DNA of 64,000 nt from NCBI GenBank assembly GCA_019637115.1, contig JAHBWH010000019.1, forward strand, positions 1 to 64,000, given 5' to 3'. The notes beneath the pieces were generated by a model. The model saw nothing but the letters and a program-made list of their open reading frames with translations, was not told the DNA's origin and searched no databases. Positions 16,220-23,512 of this stretch are shown piece after piece. Position 1 is the first letter of the stretch; each line of letters opens with the position of its first letter. Source of the stretch: Myxococcales bacterium. GTDB lineage: Bacteria; Myxococcota_A; Polyangia; Polyangiales; Houyiibacteriaceae. Made by a program: the position numbers and the translations under genes.

Positions 16220-17427
16220 CTCGACCGCGGGGGCTCCGACGATGGGCGCGCCTCGTCGCGCTCGCCGCCGTGATCGGCGCAGCGAGCCCGCGCGCCTCGA
16301 TGGCCCAGACGGGGGAGACGAGCGAGATCGGCGGCGATGACGCCACACCGCCGCTCGGCGCTCCGACGAGGGACTCCACCGGCGAGCGCGATCCGGCAGC
16401 GTCTCTGGGTTCGACGGAGGCCTCCGCGGAGGGGAGCGCTCCGACGGCGGCCTCCTCCCCGGAGCACGATCCCGCGGCTTCTCTGGGTTCGACCGTGGCC
16501 TCCGCGGAGGGGAGCAGCGCGGGCGATCCGGCGGCGCCTCTCGGCTCGACGGGGCCCACCGAGGGCGCCGAGGAGGAGGAGCTTCCCGTCATCCCGCCAC
16601 CGCCCACGTCCGACGGCCCGGTGCCGGTCCCGCTTCCGCTCGCGCGCCCCGTCCCGCTCCCGCTCCCGACGGGCGCGGGCGGCGGAGCGCCGCGCTGGCG
16701 ACCGCGCGCGCAGCTCTCGCTGCGAGGCGCCGCGCTGCGGAACGTCGAGGGAGAGGGCGGGCTCGTCATGGGTCTCCTCTCCGCGCGGGTCTGGTTCGGA
16801 GACGTCGAGAGCGCGCTGCAGTGGACGGTGGAGGTGGAGGTCGGCCCTCTCTGGGCCGCGCCGCGCGAGGGCATCGGCCAATCCACCTTTGGACTCCGGC
16901 TTGGCCTCGAGATCGGCGACGAGAGCAGGCTCGGCCTCGAGCTCTATGCTCGGCGCACGGGGCGCGCGTTCAGCCCGACGGAGGTCGGTAGCCATCACAT
17001 CGTGGGCCTCGCGACCTCGCTGCAGCTCGAGCGCGGGGGCATGCGCGTGCAGATCGGTCTCGGACCGACGAGCCATTTCGGCTTCGGCTTCGTCGCCGCG
17101 CTCACCTCCCGCCTGGCCCTCGTGTTCGAGACCGAGACGTTGTTCGGGATCGCCCCGATCGCGATCAACGCTTCGCGCACGGAGCTCGGTGTGCGCGCGC
17201 AGCTCACGTCACCGGACAGCCCGAAGCTGAAGGTCTCGGTCGACCTCGGCGTCTCGCGCGGCCGCGTCGCGTTCTACCCGCACTGTGAGCTCGTCGCGTG
17301 CCCCGAGGAGCTCCGGAGCGCCGCGGGCTTCGGGGGGTTCGTCGGGCTCGTGATCGAGCGCCAGCGCCACACGCGCAGCGCGACGCCTCGGTCGCTGGCG
17401 CGCGTCGTCGAGCGCGAAGCGTGGTGA
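16216..17427 (+). CDS. outer-membrane-like protein with repetitive linker
   Basis: The 403-aa product has a signal peptide (ending SMAQ near residue 30). A low-complexity linker follows, in which DPAASLGST occurs three times, then a Pro-rich stretch (PVPLPLARPVPLPLP). A C-terminal domain of about 240 residues is made of alternating amphipathic strands, suggestive of a beta barrel. Two Cys near residue 360 (CELVAC) may form a disulfide. Translation is coupled to the haem lipoprotein upstream; the two may form an outer-membrane porin-cytochrome type module, but this is inference. Confidence 0.7.
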   Translation: MTRPRGLRRWARLVALAAVIGAASPRASMAQTGETSEIGGDDATPPLGAPTRDSTGERDPAASLGSTEASAEGSAPTAASSPEHDPAASLGSTVASAEGSSAGDPAAPLGSTGPTEGAEEEELPVIPPPPTSDGPVPVPLPLARPVPLPLPTGAGGGAPRWRPRAQLSLRGAALRNVEGEGGLVMGLLSARVWFGDVESALQWTVEVEVGPLWAAPREGIGQSTFGLRLGLEIGDESRLGLELYARRTGRAFSPTEVGSHHIVGLATSLQLERGGMRVQIGLGPTSHFGFGFVAALTSRLALVFETETLFGIAPIAINASRTELGVRAQLTSPDSPKLKVSVDLGVSRGRVAFYPHCELVACPEELRSAAGFGGFVGLVIERQRHTRSATPRSLARVVEREAW

Positions 17428-17445
17428 GAAGGCCGCTTGTCGAGT

Positions 17446-17572
17446 GCGCCGCGAGTCGAGTGCGCCGAGTGCGCCGCGAGTCGAGCGCGCCGCGAGTCGA
17501 GAGCGCCGCGAGTCGAGAGCCGCGAGTCGAGAGCCGCGAGTCGAGAGCCGCGAGTCGAGAGCCGCGGGCGCC
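17446..17572. repeat. 12-18 bp tandem repeat between convergent genes
   Basis: Variants of GCCGCGAGTCGAGAG and GTGCGCCGCGAGTCGAG are repeated about nine times, with the last four units almost identical (AGAGCCGCGAGTCG). The rest of the 17428-17642 gap holds nothing recognisable. Confidence 0.9.
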
Positions 17573-17642
17573 ACGTGTCGAGAGACGAGCTCACGAGGTC
17601 GCAGGGTCGAGAGGCCAGCAGCGCAGGAGGGGTGGCCCGTGA

Positions 17643-19223
17643 TCAGCGCGCGGCGCGGAGGGCGGGGTCGTGCGTGCGCCACTCGGAGAGGCGCGCGCCG
17701 GGGTGGCGGTCTTCGCGCGCCGCGCGGTCGCGGACGCGACGGAGGCTGGTCGCGCCGTCCGTGACGACCGGCACGTGGCGAAAGGAGATCGCGCCGTAGA
17801 ACATCCGGTAGTGGAAGAAGTTCTTCTGCACGATGATGTCGGCCTGGCGCGGGTCGAGGTCGAGGTCGCGCCAGAAGCGCGGGTGGATGGGCAGCGGCGG
17901 GGACTCGCCGACCGCGAGGTGCACGGAGCCGACGTCGAGGCGGACGTAGCGCCCGAGCTCGCCGTCGACGCGCGCGGCGACGATCGCGCGGAGCGGCACC
18001 TCGGGCTGGTCGTAGCCGGGCGTGCCCCGCAGCACGAGCGTGTGCTCGCTGCCGAGCGGGAGATCCCAGGTGTGGGCGACGAGCGCGGGATCGTGCACCG
18101 GCACGTAGGCGCGCGGCGGGTCGTCTCGCCCGAGGAGCGCCTCGACGATGCGCGTGTTGCCGCCCGGCGCGCCCGCGCCGACGATGTCGTCGACGTCGAC
18201 GAAGGTGACGGGGCCGAGCTTTCGCCAGGGCGTACGCGCCGCCTCTTCGAGCGCTTCGGGCACGGTGTGCATCTTCGGGAGCGCGCGGTCACGCTCGGCC
18301 CACGCGCGCTCGGCGAGCGCGTCGGCCAGCTCGGCCGCGAGCGCCGGGTCGTCGTCGGTGCAGACGTGTGCGGCCCAGCCGAGGTCGGGCGCGTTGGTGT
18401 AGGGGTGCACCATGAAGAGGCTGGCGCTGAGCACCCGCGGGTCGCGCTCGAGCGCGCGCATCCAGCCGAAGACGCCGCGCATGGGTGGGAGGAAGTCGAT
18501 GGTCATGCCCCCGCCGAGCACGAGCGGGAGCTTGCGCCAGGCGTGGGTCGGACGGATCTCGGCGCGGAGCGCGCGGATGAGCCGGTTGCCGGCGCGCCAG
18601 CCGGTCGGCGCGAGGTCCCAGTGCGGGTTCGTTCGGTAGCCGACGAGCACGTCGAGGGGCTCGACGAGGCCGGCGGAGAGGTTCGCGTGGAGGTCGAAGC
18701 TCGCGGCGATCTTCACGTCGGGGCCGACGAGCGCGCGCACCCGGCGCAGGAGCGAGGCCTCGGGCGCCTCGTCCAGGCCGCGCACCTCCATGGAGCCGTG
18801 CAGCGCGAGGTAGACGCCGTCGAGCGGGCCGGCCGCTCGAAGGCGCGCGAGCTGGTCCTCGACGAGGCCCTCGAAGCAGTCGCGGTCGAGCGGCCCGCTC
18901 GGCACGGCCAGGTACGAAGCGAGGGGGACGGTCTCGACCTCGCCCGCTGCGCGGGCGGCCTGCGCGAAGCCCGTCAGCTCCGCGTGCGGCATGAAGCCCT
19001 CGAGCTCCTTGCCGCGGAGGGTGGTGGCACGCGCGAGCGCGTCGCCGGTGAGCGCGAAGGCGTTGTCGAAGGCGTCGCGCGTCGTGACGAGCGGCGAGAA
19101 GGTGTTCGCCTCGTGGAAGAGCCGACCGTAGGCGATGCGCAGCGGGCGGCCCCCGCGGCCGAGCGAGAGGCCGACGCGGTGGAGGCCCCGGCGCGGGCGC
19201 CAGGACGCGGGGGTCCCGTTCAC
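17643..19223 (-). CDS. MlrC-like (M81) metallopeptidase family protein
   Basis: The 526-aa product matches the MlrC family, named for the last step of microcystin degradation but widespread as putative Zn-dependent amidohydrolases. Recognisable motifs are GRLFHEANTFSP (N-terminal metal site), SFDLHANLS and GYRTNPHWDLAPTGWRAG, which supply the conserved Asp and His ligands. The C-terminal half carries DDIVGAGAPGGNTRIVEALL, typical of the second family domain. I chose the GTG at 19223 because it overlaps the stop of the upstream lyase gene (GTGA), giving a 32-residue lead before the conserved core. It is the last gene of a TetR-controlled operon, so its substrate may be a product of the lyase. 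Confidence 0.82.
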   Translation of the reverse strand: MNGTPASWRPRRGLHRVGLSLGRGGRPLRIAYGRLFHEANTFSPLVTTRDAFDNAFALTGDALARATTLRGKELEGFMPHAELTGFAQAARAAGEVETVPLASYLAVPSGPLDRDCFEGLVEDQLARLRAAGPLDGVYLALHGSMEVRGLDEAPEASLLRRVRALVGPDVKIAASFDLHANLSAGLVEPLDVLVGYRTNPHWDLAPTGWRAGNRLIRALRAEIRPTHAWRKLPLVLGGGMTIDFLPPMRGVFGWMRALERDPRVLSASLFMVHPYTNAPDLGWAAHVCTDDDPALAAELADALAERAWAERDRALPKMHTVPEALEEAARTPWRKLGPVTFVDVDDIVGAGAPGGNTRIVEALLGRDDPPRAYVPVHDPALVAHTWDLPLGSEHTLVLRGTPGYDQPEVPLRAIVAARVDGELGRYVRLDVGSVHLAVGESPPLPIHPRFWRDLDLDPRQADIIVQKNFFHYRMFYGAISFRHVPVVTDGATSLRRVRDRAAREDRHPGARLSEWRTHDPALRAAR

Positions 19224-20635
19224 GAGAAGAGCTCCCCGACGAAGAGGATGAGCAGCTTCTCGCGGACCTCCGGCGGGGCCGCGTCGAGCAGGCGGTGGAT
19301 GGTCGCCGCGCGCGTCGGGAGCTGACCGTTCGTGATGCCGAGCGACGCCATGAGCGCGCCCGAGTCGAGGCCGGCGGGGGCGCCGTCGCCGAGCTGCGAG
19401 AGGAGCGCGAGCACCTGCGCGGGCGGCGCGGCGGGCGGCGGGAGGTCGGCGGCGCACGCGCGCAGGTCGGCGATGAAGGCGTCGACGCGGCCCGCGTTGC
19501 CCGGATCGATCGTGAAGTGGATGTGGGCGGGCGAGCGGCCGAAGGCGTAGGTCGGCTGCACGAGCCAGCCGCGCTCGGTCAGGCGGTCGGCGAGCTCGAA
19601 GACGTCTCCTTCGCTGGTCATCGCGAAGAGGTTCATGTCGGGCTTCGCGAGCAGGCGCAGGCCCGGGATCGTCTCGATCGCGGCGAGGAGGGTCTGCGTC
19701 GCGTCCCACATGCGCTTCGCGTTGGCGCGGTAGCCCACCTTGCCGAGGTGGCTCATCACGGCGAGCGACGCGGCCATCGCGGCGATCGACTTCGAGCCGA
19801 GCGTCGTCGAGTTCACGATCGAGTAGCCGCTCCATCGCGCGCACGCGTAGTACTGCGCGTCGCGCAGCTCGCGACGCCGCTGGATGAGCGCCGAGACGCC
19901 CTTGGGCGCGAAGCCGTATTTGTGCAGGTCCATCGAGAGGCTCGTCACGCCCTCGACCGCGAAGTCGAAGGGCGGCACGTCGAGCCCGACGTCGCGCAGG
20001 AAGGGGAGCACCCAGCCGCCGACGCAGGCGTCGACGTGCATGAGCACGCCGTGCTCCTGGGCGAGGGCCGCGAGCTCGGGGATCGGGTCGATGACGCCGT
20101 GCGCGTAGCTCGGCGCGGAGCCGACGACGAGGACCACGTCGTCGTCCATCTTGGCGCGGGCGTCGGCGGGGATGGCGCGGAACGTCTCGTCGACGTCGAC
20201 CACGACGACCTCGACGCCGAGGTACGCAGCGGCCTTGTGAAAGCAAGCGTGCGCGGTCTCGGGGAGGAGCATCTTCGGCTTCGTGATGCCCTTGGCGCGG
20301 CGCATGAAGTCGCGGGCGGACTTCACGGCGAGCATCACGCTCTCGGTGCCGCCCGCGGTGGCGGTGCCGCACGCGCCCTCCGGCGCCTGGACGAGCTCGA
20401 GGCACGCGCTCACGACCTGGTTCTCGATGAGCCGCGCCGAGGGGTAGACCGTCGGGTCGAGGCCGTTGACCCCCATGAAGGCCCCGAAGGTCTCGCGCGA
20501 GAGCGCCCGCAGCTCCTCGCCCGCGTCATAGACGAACGCGAAGGCGCGCCCGTCGCTCGGGAGATCGCGGGAGCGGTGGTCGGCGAGAGCGGCGACGATC
20601 TCGTCGCGTGAGAGGCCTTGCTCGGGGAGGGTCAT
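19220..20635 (-). CDS. PLP-dependent decarboxylase/sphingosine-1-phosphate lyase-like enzyme
   Basis: The 471-aa product is a fold-type I PLP enzyme of the group II decarboxylase superfamily, closest in motifs to the sphingosine-1-phosphate lyase branch. It has TAGGTES (93-99, phosphate binding), TAHACF with His129 (ring stacking), HVDACVGG with Asp202, and the Schiff-base Lys239 in MDLHKYGFAPKG. No N-terminal membrane helix is present, unlike eukaryotic lyase. The C-terminal 80 residues form a helical extension. The gene overlaps both neighbours (ATGA upstream, GTGA downstream). Cleavage of a phosphorylated amino-alcohol or decarboxylation of an amino acid are both possible. Confidence 0.85.
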   Translation of the reverse strand: MTLPEQGLSRDEIVAALADHRSRDLPSDGRAFAFVYDAGEELRALSRETFGAFMGVNGLDPTVYPSARLIENQVVSACLELVQAPEGACGTATAGGTESVMLAVKSARDFMRRAKGITKPKMLLPETAHACFHKAAAYLGVEVVVVDVDETFRAIPADARAKMDDDVVLVVGSAPSYAHGVIDPIPELAALAQEHGVLMHVDACVGGWVLPFLRDVGLDVPPFDFAVEGVTSLSMDLHKYGFAPKGVSALIQRRRELRDAQYYACARWSGYSIVNSTTLGSKSIAAMAASLAVMSHLGKVGYRANAKRMWDATQTLLAAIETIPGLRLLAKPDMNLFAMTSEGDVFELADRLTERGWLVQPTYAFGRSPAHIHFTIDPGNAGRVDAFIADLRACAADLPPPAAPPAQVLALLSQLGDGAPAGLDSGALMASLGITNGQLPTRAATIHRLLDAAPPEVREKLLILFVGELFS

Positions 20636-21297
20636 CGGAGGGCTCCTTGGGGGTCGTTGAGGGGTTCGGCGGGTCGGGGCGGGGCAGGTTCGGTCGGTCG
20701 CAGGCTCGGCGCGAGCTTGAGCGGGGCGAGCACGCGCTCCCAGAGGAGCGCATGAATCGGGGCGAGGTCGATGCCTTCGGTCACTCGTTGGAACATGAGG
20801 CCGTCGACGATCGCGCGGACGAGCTGGACGAGGGCCTCGGGGTCGCAGGGCGCGACGACGCCCGCCTCGATGCCGGCGCGGATGCGCGCGGCGTTGGCGC
20901 GGCGCTGGGCCTCGAAGACGCGGGCTGCGCCCTCGACCATCGCGTTCATCTGGGCGCCGCCGGTCGCGGCGAGCGCCTGGGTGAGGAAGAGGATGCGCGC
21001 CTCGCGCCCGTGGTGGAACTCGTGGACGGCGCGGACCTGCGCGTAGAGGCGGTCGATCGGGTGGTCGACGGACTCGATGCGCTCGAGGACGAAGCGCGCC
21101 TGCTCGACCATGAGCTCCTCGAGCGCCGTCTGGACGATCTGGGCCTTGGTGGGGAAGTGGTAGAGCAGCGTCGGGCGCTTGAGGCCGAGCGCCTCGGCGA
21201 GGCGGCTCATGGGCACGTCGAGGCCCTCGCGTTGCATCAGCGCGACCGCCTCGTGGGCGAGGGCGCGTCGTTTCTCGTGCTCGGGAGGTCTACCCAT
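20632..21297 (-). CDS. TetR-family repressor of its own operon
   Basis: The 221-aa product begins MGRPPEHEKRRALAHEAV, followed by a TetR helix-turn-helix (about residues 27-50, MSRLAEALGLKRPTLLYHFP) and a helical ligand-binding domain, with a Pro-rich C-terminal tail. The ATG at 21297 lies three bases from a palindromic operator, and the predicted transcription start leaves only about eight untranslated bases. It is the first gene of the TetR-lyase-MlrC operon, coupled by an ATGA overlap. It most likely represses the whole operon until a substrate binds. Confidence 0.9.
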   Translation of the reverse strand: MGRPPEHEKRRALAHEAVALMQREGLDVPMSRLAEALGLKRPTLLYHFPTKAQIVQTALEELMVEQARFVLERIESVDHPIDRLYAQVRAVHEFHHGREARILFLTQALAATGGAQMNAMVEGAARVFEAQRRANAARIRAGIEAGVVAPCDPEALVQLVRAIVDGLMFQRVTEGIDLAPIHALLWERVLAPLKLAPSLRPTEPAPPRPAEPLNDPQGALR

Positions 21298-21300
21298 GAC

Positions 21301-21339
21301 TGACGAAGTGTCAGATAACATTTGCTGACGCATCGTCAA
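21301..21339 (-). promoter_or_regulatory. TetR operator pair flanking the operon promoter
   Basis: Two 13-bp palindromes are visible: TGACGAAGTGTCA (21301-21313) and TGACGCATCGTCA (21326-21338), centred 25 bp apart. On the minus strand TTGACG (21339-21334) and TATCTG (21317-21312) form a -35/-10 pair with 16-bp spacing. One operator covers the -35 and the other abuts the -10 and start site, so binding would block RNA polymerase directly. Confidence 0.82.
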
Positions 21340-21378
21340 TAAACTTTCTGCGAGGGGGCGGCTTGCGCCGGTCGTTCA

Positions 21379-21404
21379 ATCACTTCATCATTCATTCAAG
21401 TGAT
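21379..21404 (+). promoter_or_regulatory. ArsR-type operator overlapping the regulator start codon
   Basis: ATCACTT (21379-21385) and AAGTGAT (21398-21404) form a perfect inverted repeat with a 12-bp AT-rich spacer. The right arm contains the ATG of the ArsR-family gene (21403). A weak promoter (TTGCGC at 21363, CATCAT at 21386, 17 bp apart) would be covered, consistent with autorepression. Confidence 0.65.
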
Positions 21405-21741
21405 GACCGAAGCGCCCCACTGCCAACACGACGCCCCGCTCGCTCACGAGCCGCTCTCGGCGGACGTCTTGGAGCGGGCGGCTGCGATCTTCCGCGCCGC
21501 GGGCGACCCAGGCCGGCTGCGCATCCTGCACTGCCTCCTCTGCGGCGAGCATTGCGTCTCGGACCTCGCCGCCGAGTCCGACGAGGGCCTGAGCACGATC
21601 TCGCAGCGGCTGAAGGTGCTGCGGGCGGAGCGGCTCGTGAGCCGACGACGCGAGGGCAAGCACATCTACTACGCGCTCGCCGACGACCACGTCGCCGAGC
21701 TCGTGCGCAGCGCGCTGGATCATGCGCGCCACGATCACTGA
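21403..21741 (+). CDS. ArsR/SmtB-family metal-responsive repressor
   Basis: The 112-aa product has the ArsR winged helix (residues 25-95, with SDEGLSTISQRLKVLRAERL as recognition helix). The C-terminal helix carries Asp94, His96, His107 and His110 with the exact spacing of the SmtB/CzrA alpha-5 Zn site (D-x-H-x10-H-x2-E/H). Additional Cys44, Cys47 and Cys51 near helix 3 could form a second, CadC-like site. Zn or a similar divalent ion is therefore the likely signal. The adjacent GTG at 21400 is a less likely start. A His-rich protein gene follows after 24 bp and is presumably its target. Confidence 0.9.
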   Translation: MTEAPHCQHDAPLAHEPLSADVLERAAAIFRAAGDPGRLRILHCLLCGEHCVSDLAAESDEGLSTISQRLKVLRAERLVSRRREGKHIYYALADDHVAELVRSALDHARHDH

Positions 21742-21765
21742 CCCACTCGAAACGAGGAGCGAGCC

Positions 21766-22104
21766 ATGACCCATCACCACCACGACCACGACCATGACCA
21801 CGGCCCCGGCTGTGGGCACACCGCCATCCAGCACGGCGATCACGTCGACTATCTCCACGACGGCCACCTGCATCACCCCGCGGGCGACGGCGTCGAGGAG
21901 CACGCGCTGGAGGTGAGCGCGGACAACCCCGCGGGCTGTCAGCCGCACTCCTGTGGCGCGCACGCCACGGACCACGTGCATGGGCCCGGCTGCGGCCACG
22001 AGGCGGTCCCGCATGGGGATCACGTCGACTACCTCGTCGACGGGCACCTCCACCACCCGCATGGGGATCATTGCGACGACCACGGGCCGGTGGAACTGCG
22101 CTGA
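21766..22104 (+). CDS. His-rich metal-binding protein with internal duplication
   Basis: The 112-aa product is about one quarter His. It starts MTHHHHDHDHDHGPGCGH and contains two copies of GPGCGHxAxxHGDHVDYLxDGHLHHP, at roughly residues 13-38 and 72-97. It has no signal peptide, so it is probably a cytoplasmic Zn/Ni buffer or chaperone. Proteins with GDHVDYLHDGHLHH occur beside zinc transport genes in other bacteria, but no transporter is adjacent here. A GGAG Shine-Dalgarno supports the start, and the ArsR-type gene 24 bp upstream is its likely regulator. Confidence 0.85.
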   Translation: MTHHHHDHDHDHGPGCGHTAIQHGDHVDYLHDGHLHHPAGDGVEEHALEVSADNPAGCQPHSCGAHATDHVHGPGCGHEAVPHGDHVDYLVDGHLHHPHGDHCDDHGPVELR

Positions 22105-22383
22105 AGTAGTCCCCTGCCCCTGCCCGTGCCCCTGCCCGAACGGGAGAGCCGCTGCGTCACCCCACGCGGTCGCCCCACGGCCAGGGGTGCGAGGGCGCGA
22201 CTTGGGAAGCAGCGCGGTCCACACGATACCGTCGGGCCCCGTGAGTCAGCTCGAGCCCCGCGGAAGGTGCGCACAAGCACGCCGCGGCGGGGCCGCGTAG
22301 CAGGCAGGGACAGGGGCAAGGGCGGGGGCACGGGCCGGATGTGGCCTTTTGACTCGGCACGGGACGTGCACGTTTCCAGACGC

Positions 22384-22758
22384 ATGGAAACGAGACCCTC
22401 GAAAGTCCGCTCCTTCGCAGCGCAAGGCATGCATCCCGTGCAAGCCATGCGTGCGACGCGGCCCTACCTCCCAGGGCTGCTCGCGAGCGCGGAGGAGCTG
22501 ATCCGAGCGCTACAATGGGAGCTGGAGGAGCTCTGGCGAGAGCGCGACCTCACGCCAGAGGAGGCCCAGGCCAAGTTCCACGTCCACATCCGCCGCCGCC
22601 GAGGCTGGCCACGCCCGGACGTTCACCACGAGGTAGTCGTGGGCATCGGCTCGCTCGAGTGGACCTTCGCCGATTTGGACTTGGATCGCGCGATCTTGGG
22701 CGCCTACCAGCTCGCGTTCGACTACGTCTCGCCCATCCGCAACCGGCGCGCGGGCTGA
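22384..22758 (+). CDS. 124-aa hypothetical protein
   Basis: The product has no signal peptide; it begins METRPSKVRSFAAQGMHPVQ. A helical segment (ELIRALQWELEELWRERDLT) is followed by a beta region containing HVHIRRRRGWPRPDVHHEV and ends SPIRNRRAG. I recognise no family. Codon choice in the second half resembles neighbouring genes, supporting a real gene. The frame extends upstream to 22126, but that part is low-complexity. The region 22105-22383 before it holds G- and C-rich runs (22113-22140 and 22301-22335) that are roughly complementary. Confidence 0.5.
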   Translation: METRPSKVRSFAAQGMHPVQAMRATRPYLPGLLASAEELIRALQWELEELWRERDLTPEEAQAKFHVHIRRRRGWPRPDVHHEVVVGIGSLEWTFADLDLDRAILGAYQLAFDYVSPIRNRRAG

Positions 22759-22803
22759 GCGCTGCGGCAGCGAAGACGCATCGCGCGCGCCGTGCGTCCC
22801 CTG

Positions 22804-22882
22804 GCCCAACGGTCGGGCCCAACGGTCGGGCCCAACGGTTCGGGCCCAACGGTTCGGGCCCAACGGCTCGGGCCCAACGGGC
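22804..22882. repeat. 14-15 bp tandem repeat GGGCCCAACGGTTC
   Basis: Six near-identical copies follow the stop of the 124-aa gene. Each contains the palindrome GGGCCC. No other terminator is visible there. Confidence 0.9.
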
Positions 22883-22886
22883 CGAA

Positions 22887-23383
22887 GCAGCGAGCCCCGG
22901 CTCCTGACAACGACACCAACGGCGAGCCGCGGGGAACGACGACGAGCCCTCCCAGAGCTCGTGGGCCCGCCGACCTGGCACTTCGCGTTCAACCGCTACC
23001 GCCACCCATCCGCCTCATCGCCGCGCCGAAGCGCCGACCTCCGCAGTCGCCAGTGTCAACGAACTGGTTACACCTCGAGGCGCGCCGCTGCCCTCGTCGC
23101 CGCGAGCGCACGGGTCGTGAGCCCCCGTCGCGCGTGATCATTCGCCTCGCGTGTGGCGGACTGACGCCGCTCCTCGGGTCCACGCTCGCGCGCGGTGCGC
23201 GACGAGCGATCGCTCGACCGTGGCGCTCCGTCCACTCCGCTTCATCCGCCTCGAAACGCGTCGAAACGCTCGCTGCGCGACACGCGGCGTTTGCGAGCTC
23301 GCGGAGCCAACGACGCACATCGCGGACGCCATGCGCGACGCGCAGCGCGACGCTTGCGAGAACGCAGAGCTCTCAGAGCACGT
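22887..23383. other. intergenic stretch without recognisable gene
   Basis: Overlapping ORFs on both strands here have no good start signals and an Arg/Ser/Ala composition typical of shadows. I see no tRNA cloverleaf and no known riboswitch core. The stretch leads into the 118-bp nested inverted repeat. Confidence 0.5.
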
Positions 23384-23501
23384 CGGAAGTTCGTGACCAG
23401 ATGCAAAGAGGTGCCCGTCCAGCAAGGCGCGACGAGGGAGCGGGCTGTTGGCCCGTGACTGAGGAGCAACGCAGCCGGACGGGATGGCTCACGAACTTCC
23501 G
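23384..23501. repeat. 118-bp nested inverted-repeat element (REP/MITE-like or structured RNA)
   Basis: The termini CGGAAGTTCGTGA (23384-23396) and TCACGAACTTCCG (23489-23501) are perfect 13-bp inverted repeats. Inside them CCCGTCC pairs with GGACGGG, and in the centre CGGGC-TGTTG-GCCCG forms a small hairpin. The whole element could fold into one long cruciform or RNA stem. It lies 11 bp after the stop of the leftward TPR gene and would form part of its 3' untranslated region. No transposase gene or target duplication is seen. Confidence 0.75.
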
Positions 23502-23512
23502 GGGAGCTGTAC

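Noticed and set aside
23384-23501. SAH riboswitch or tRNA
   Set aside because: GACTGAGGAGC resembles part of the SAH motif, but the remaining conserved segments and the position upstream of a gene are lacking. No cloverleaf can be drawn.
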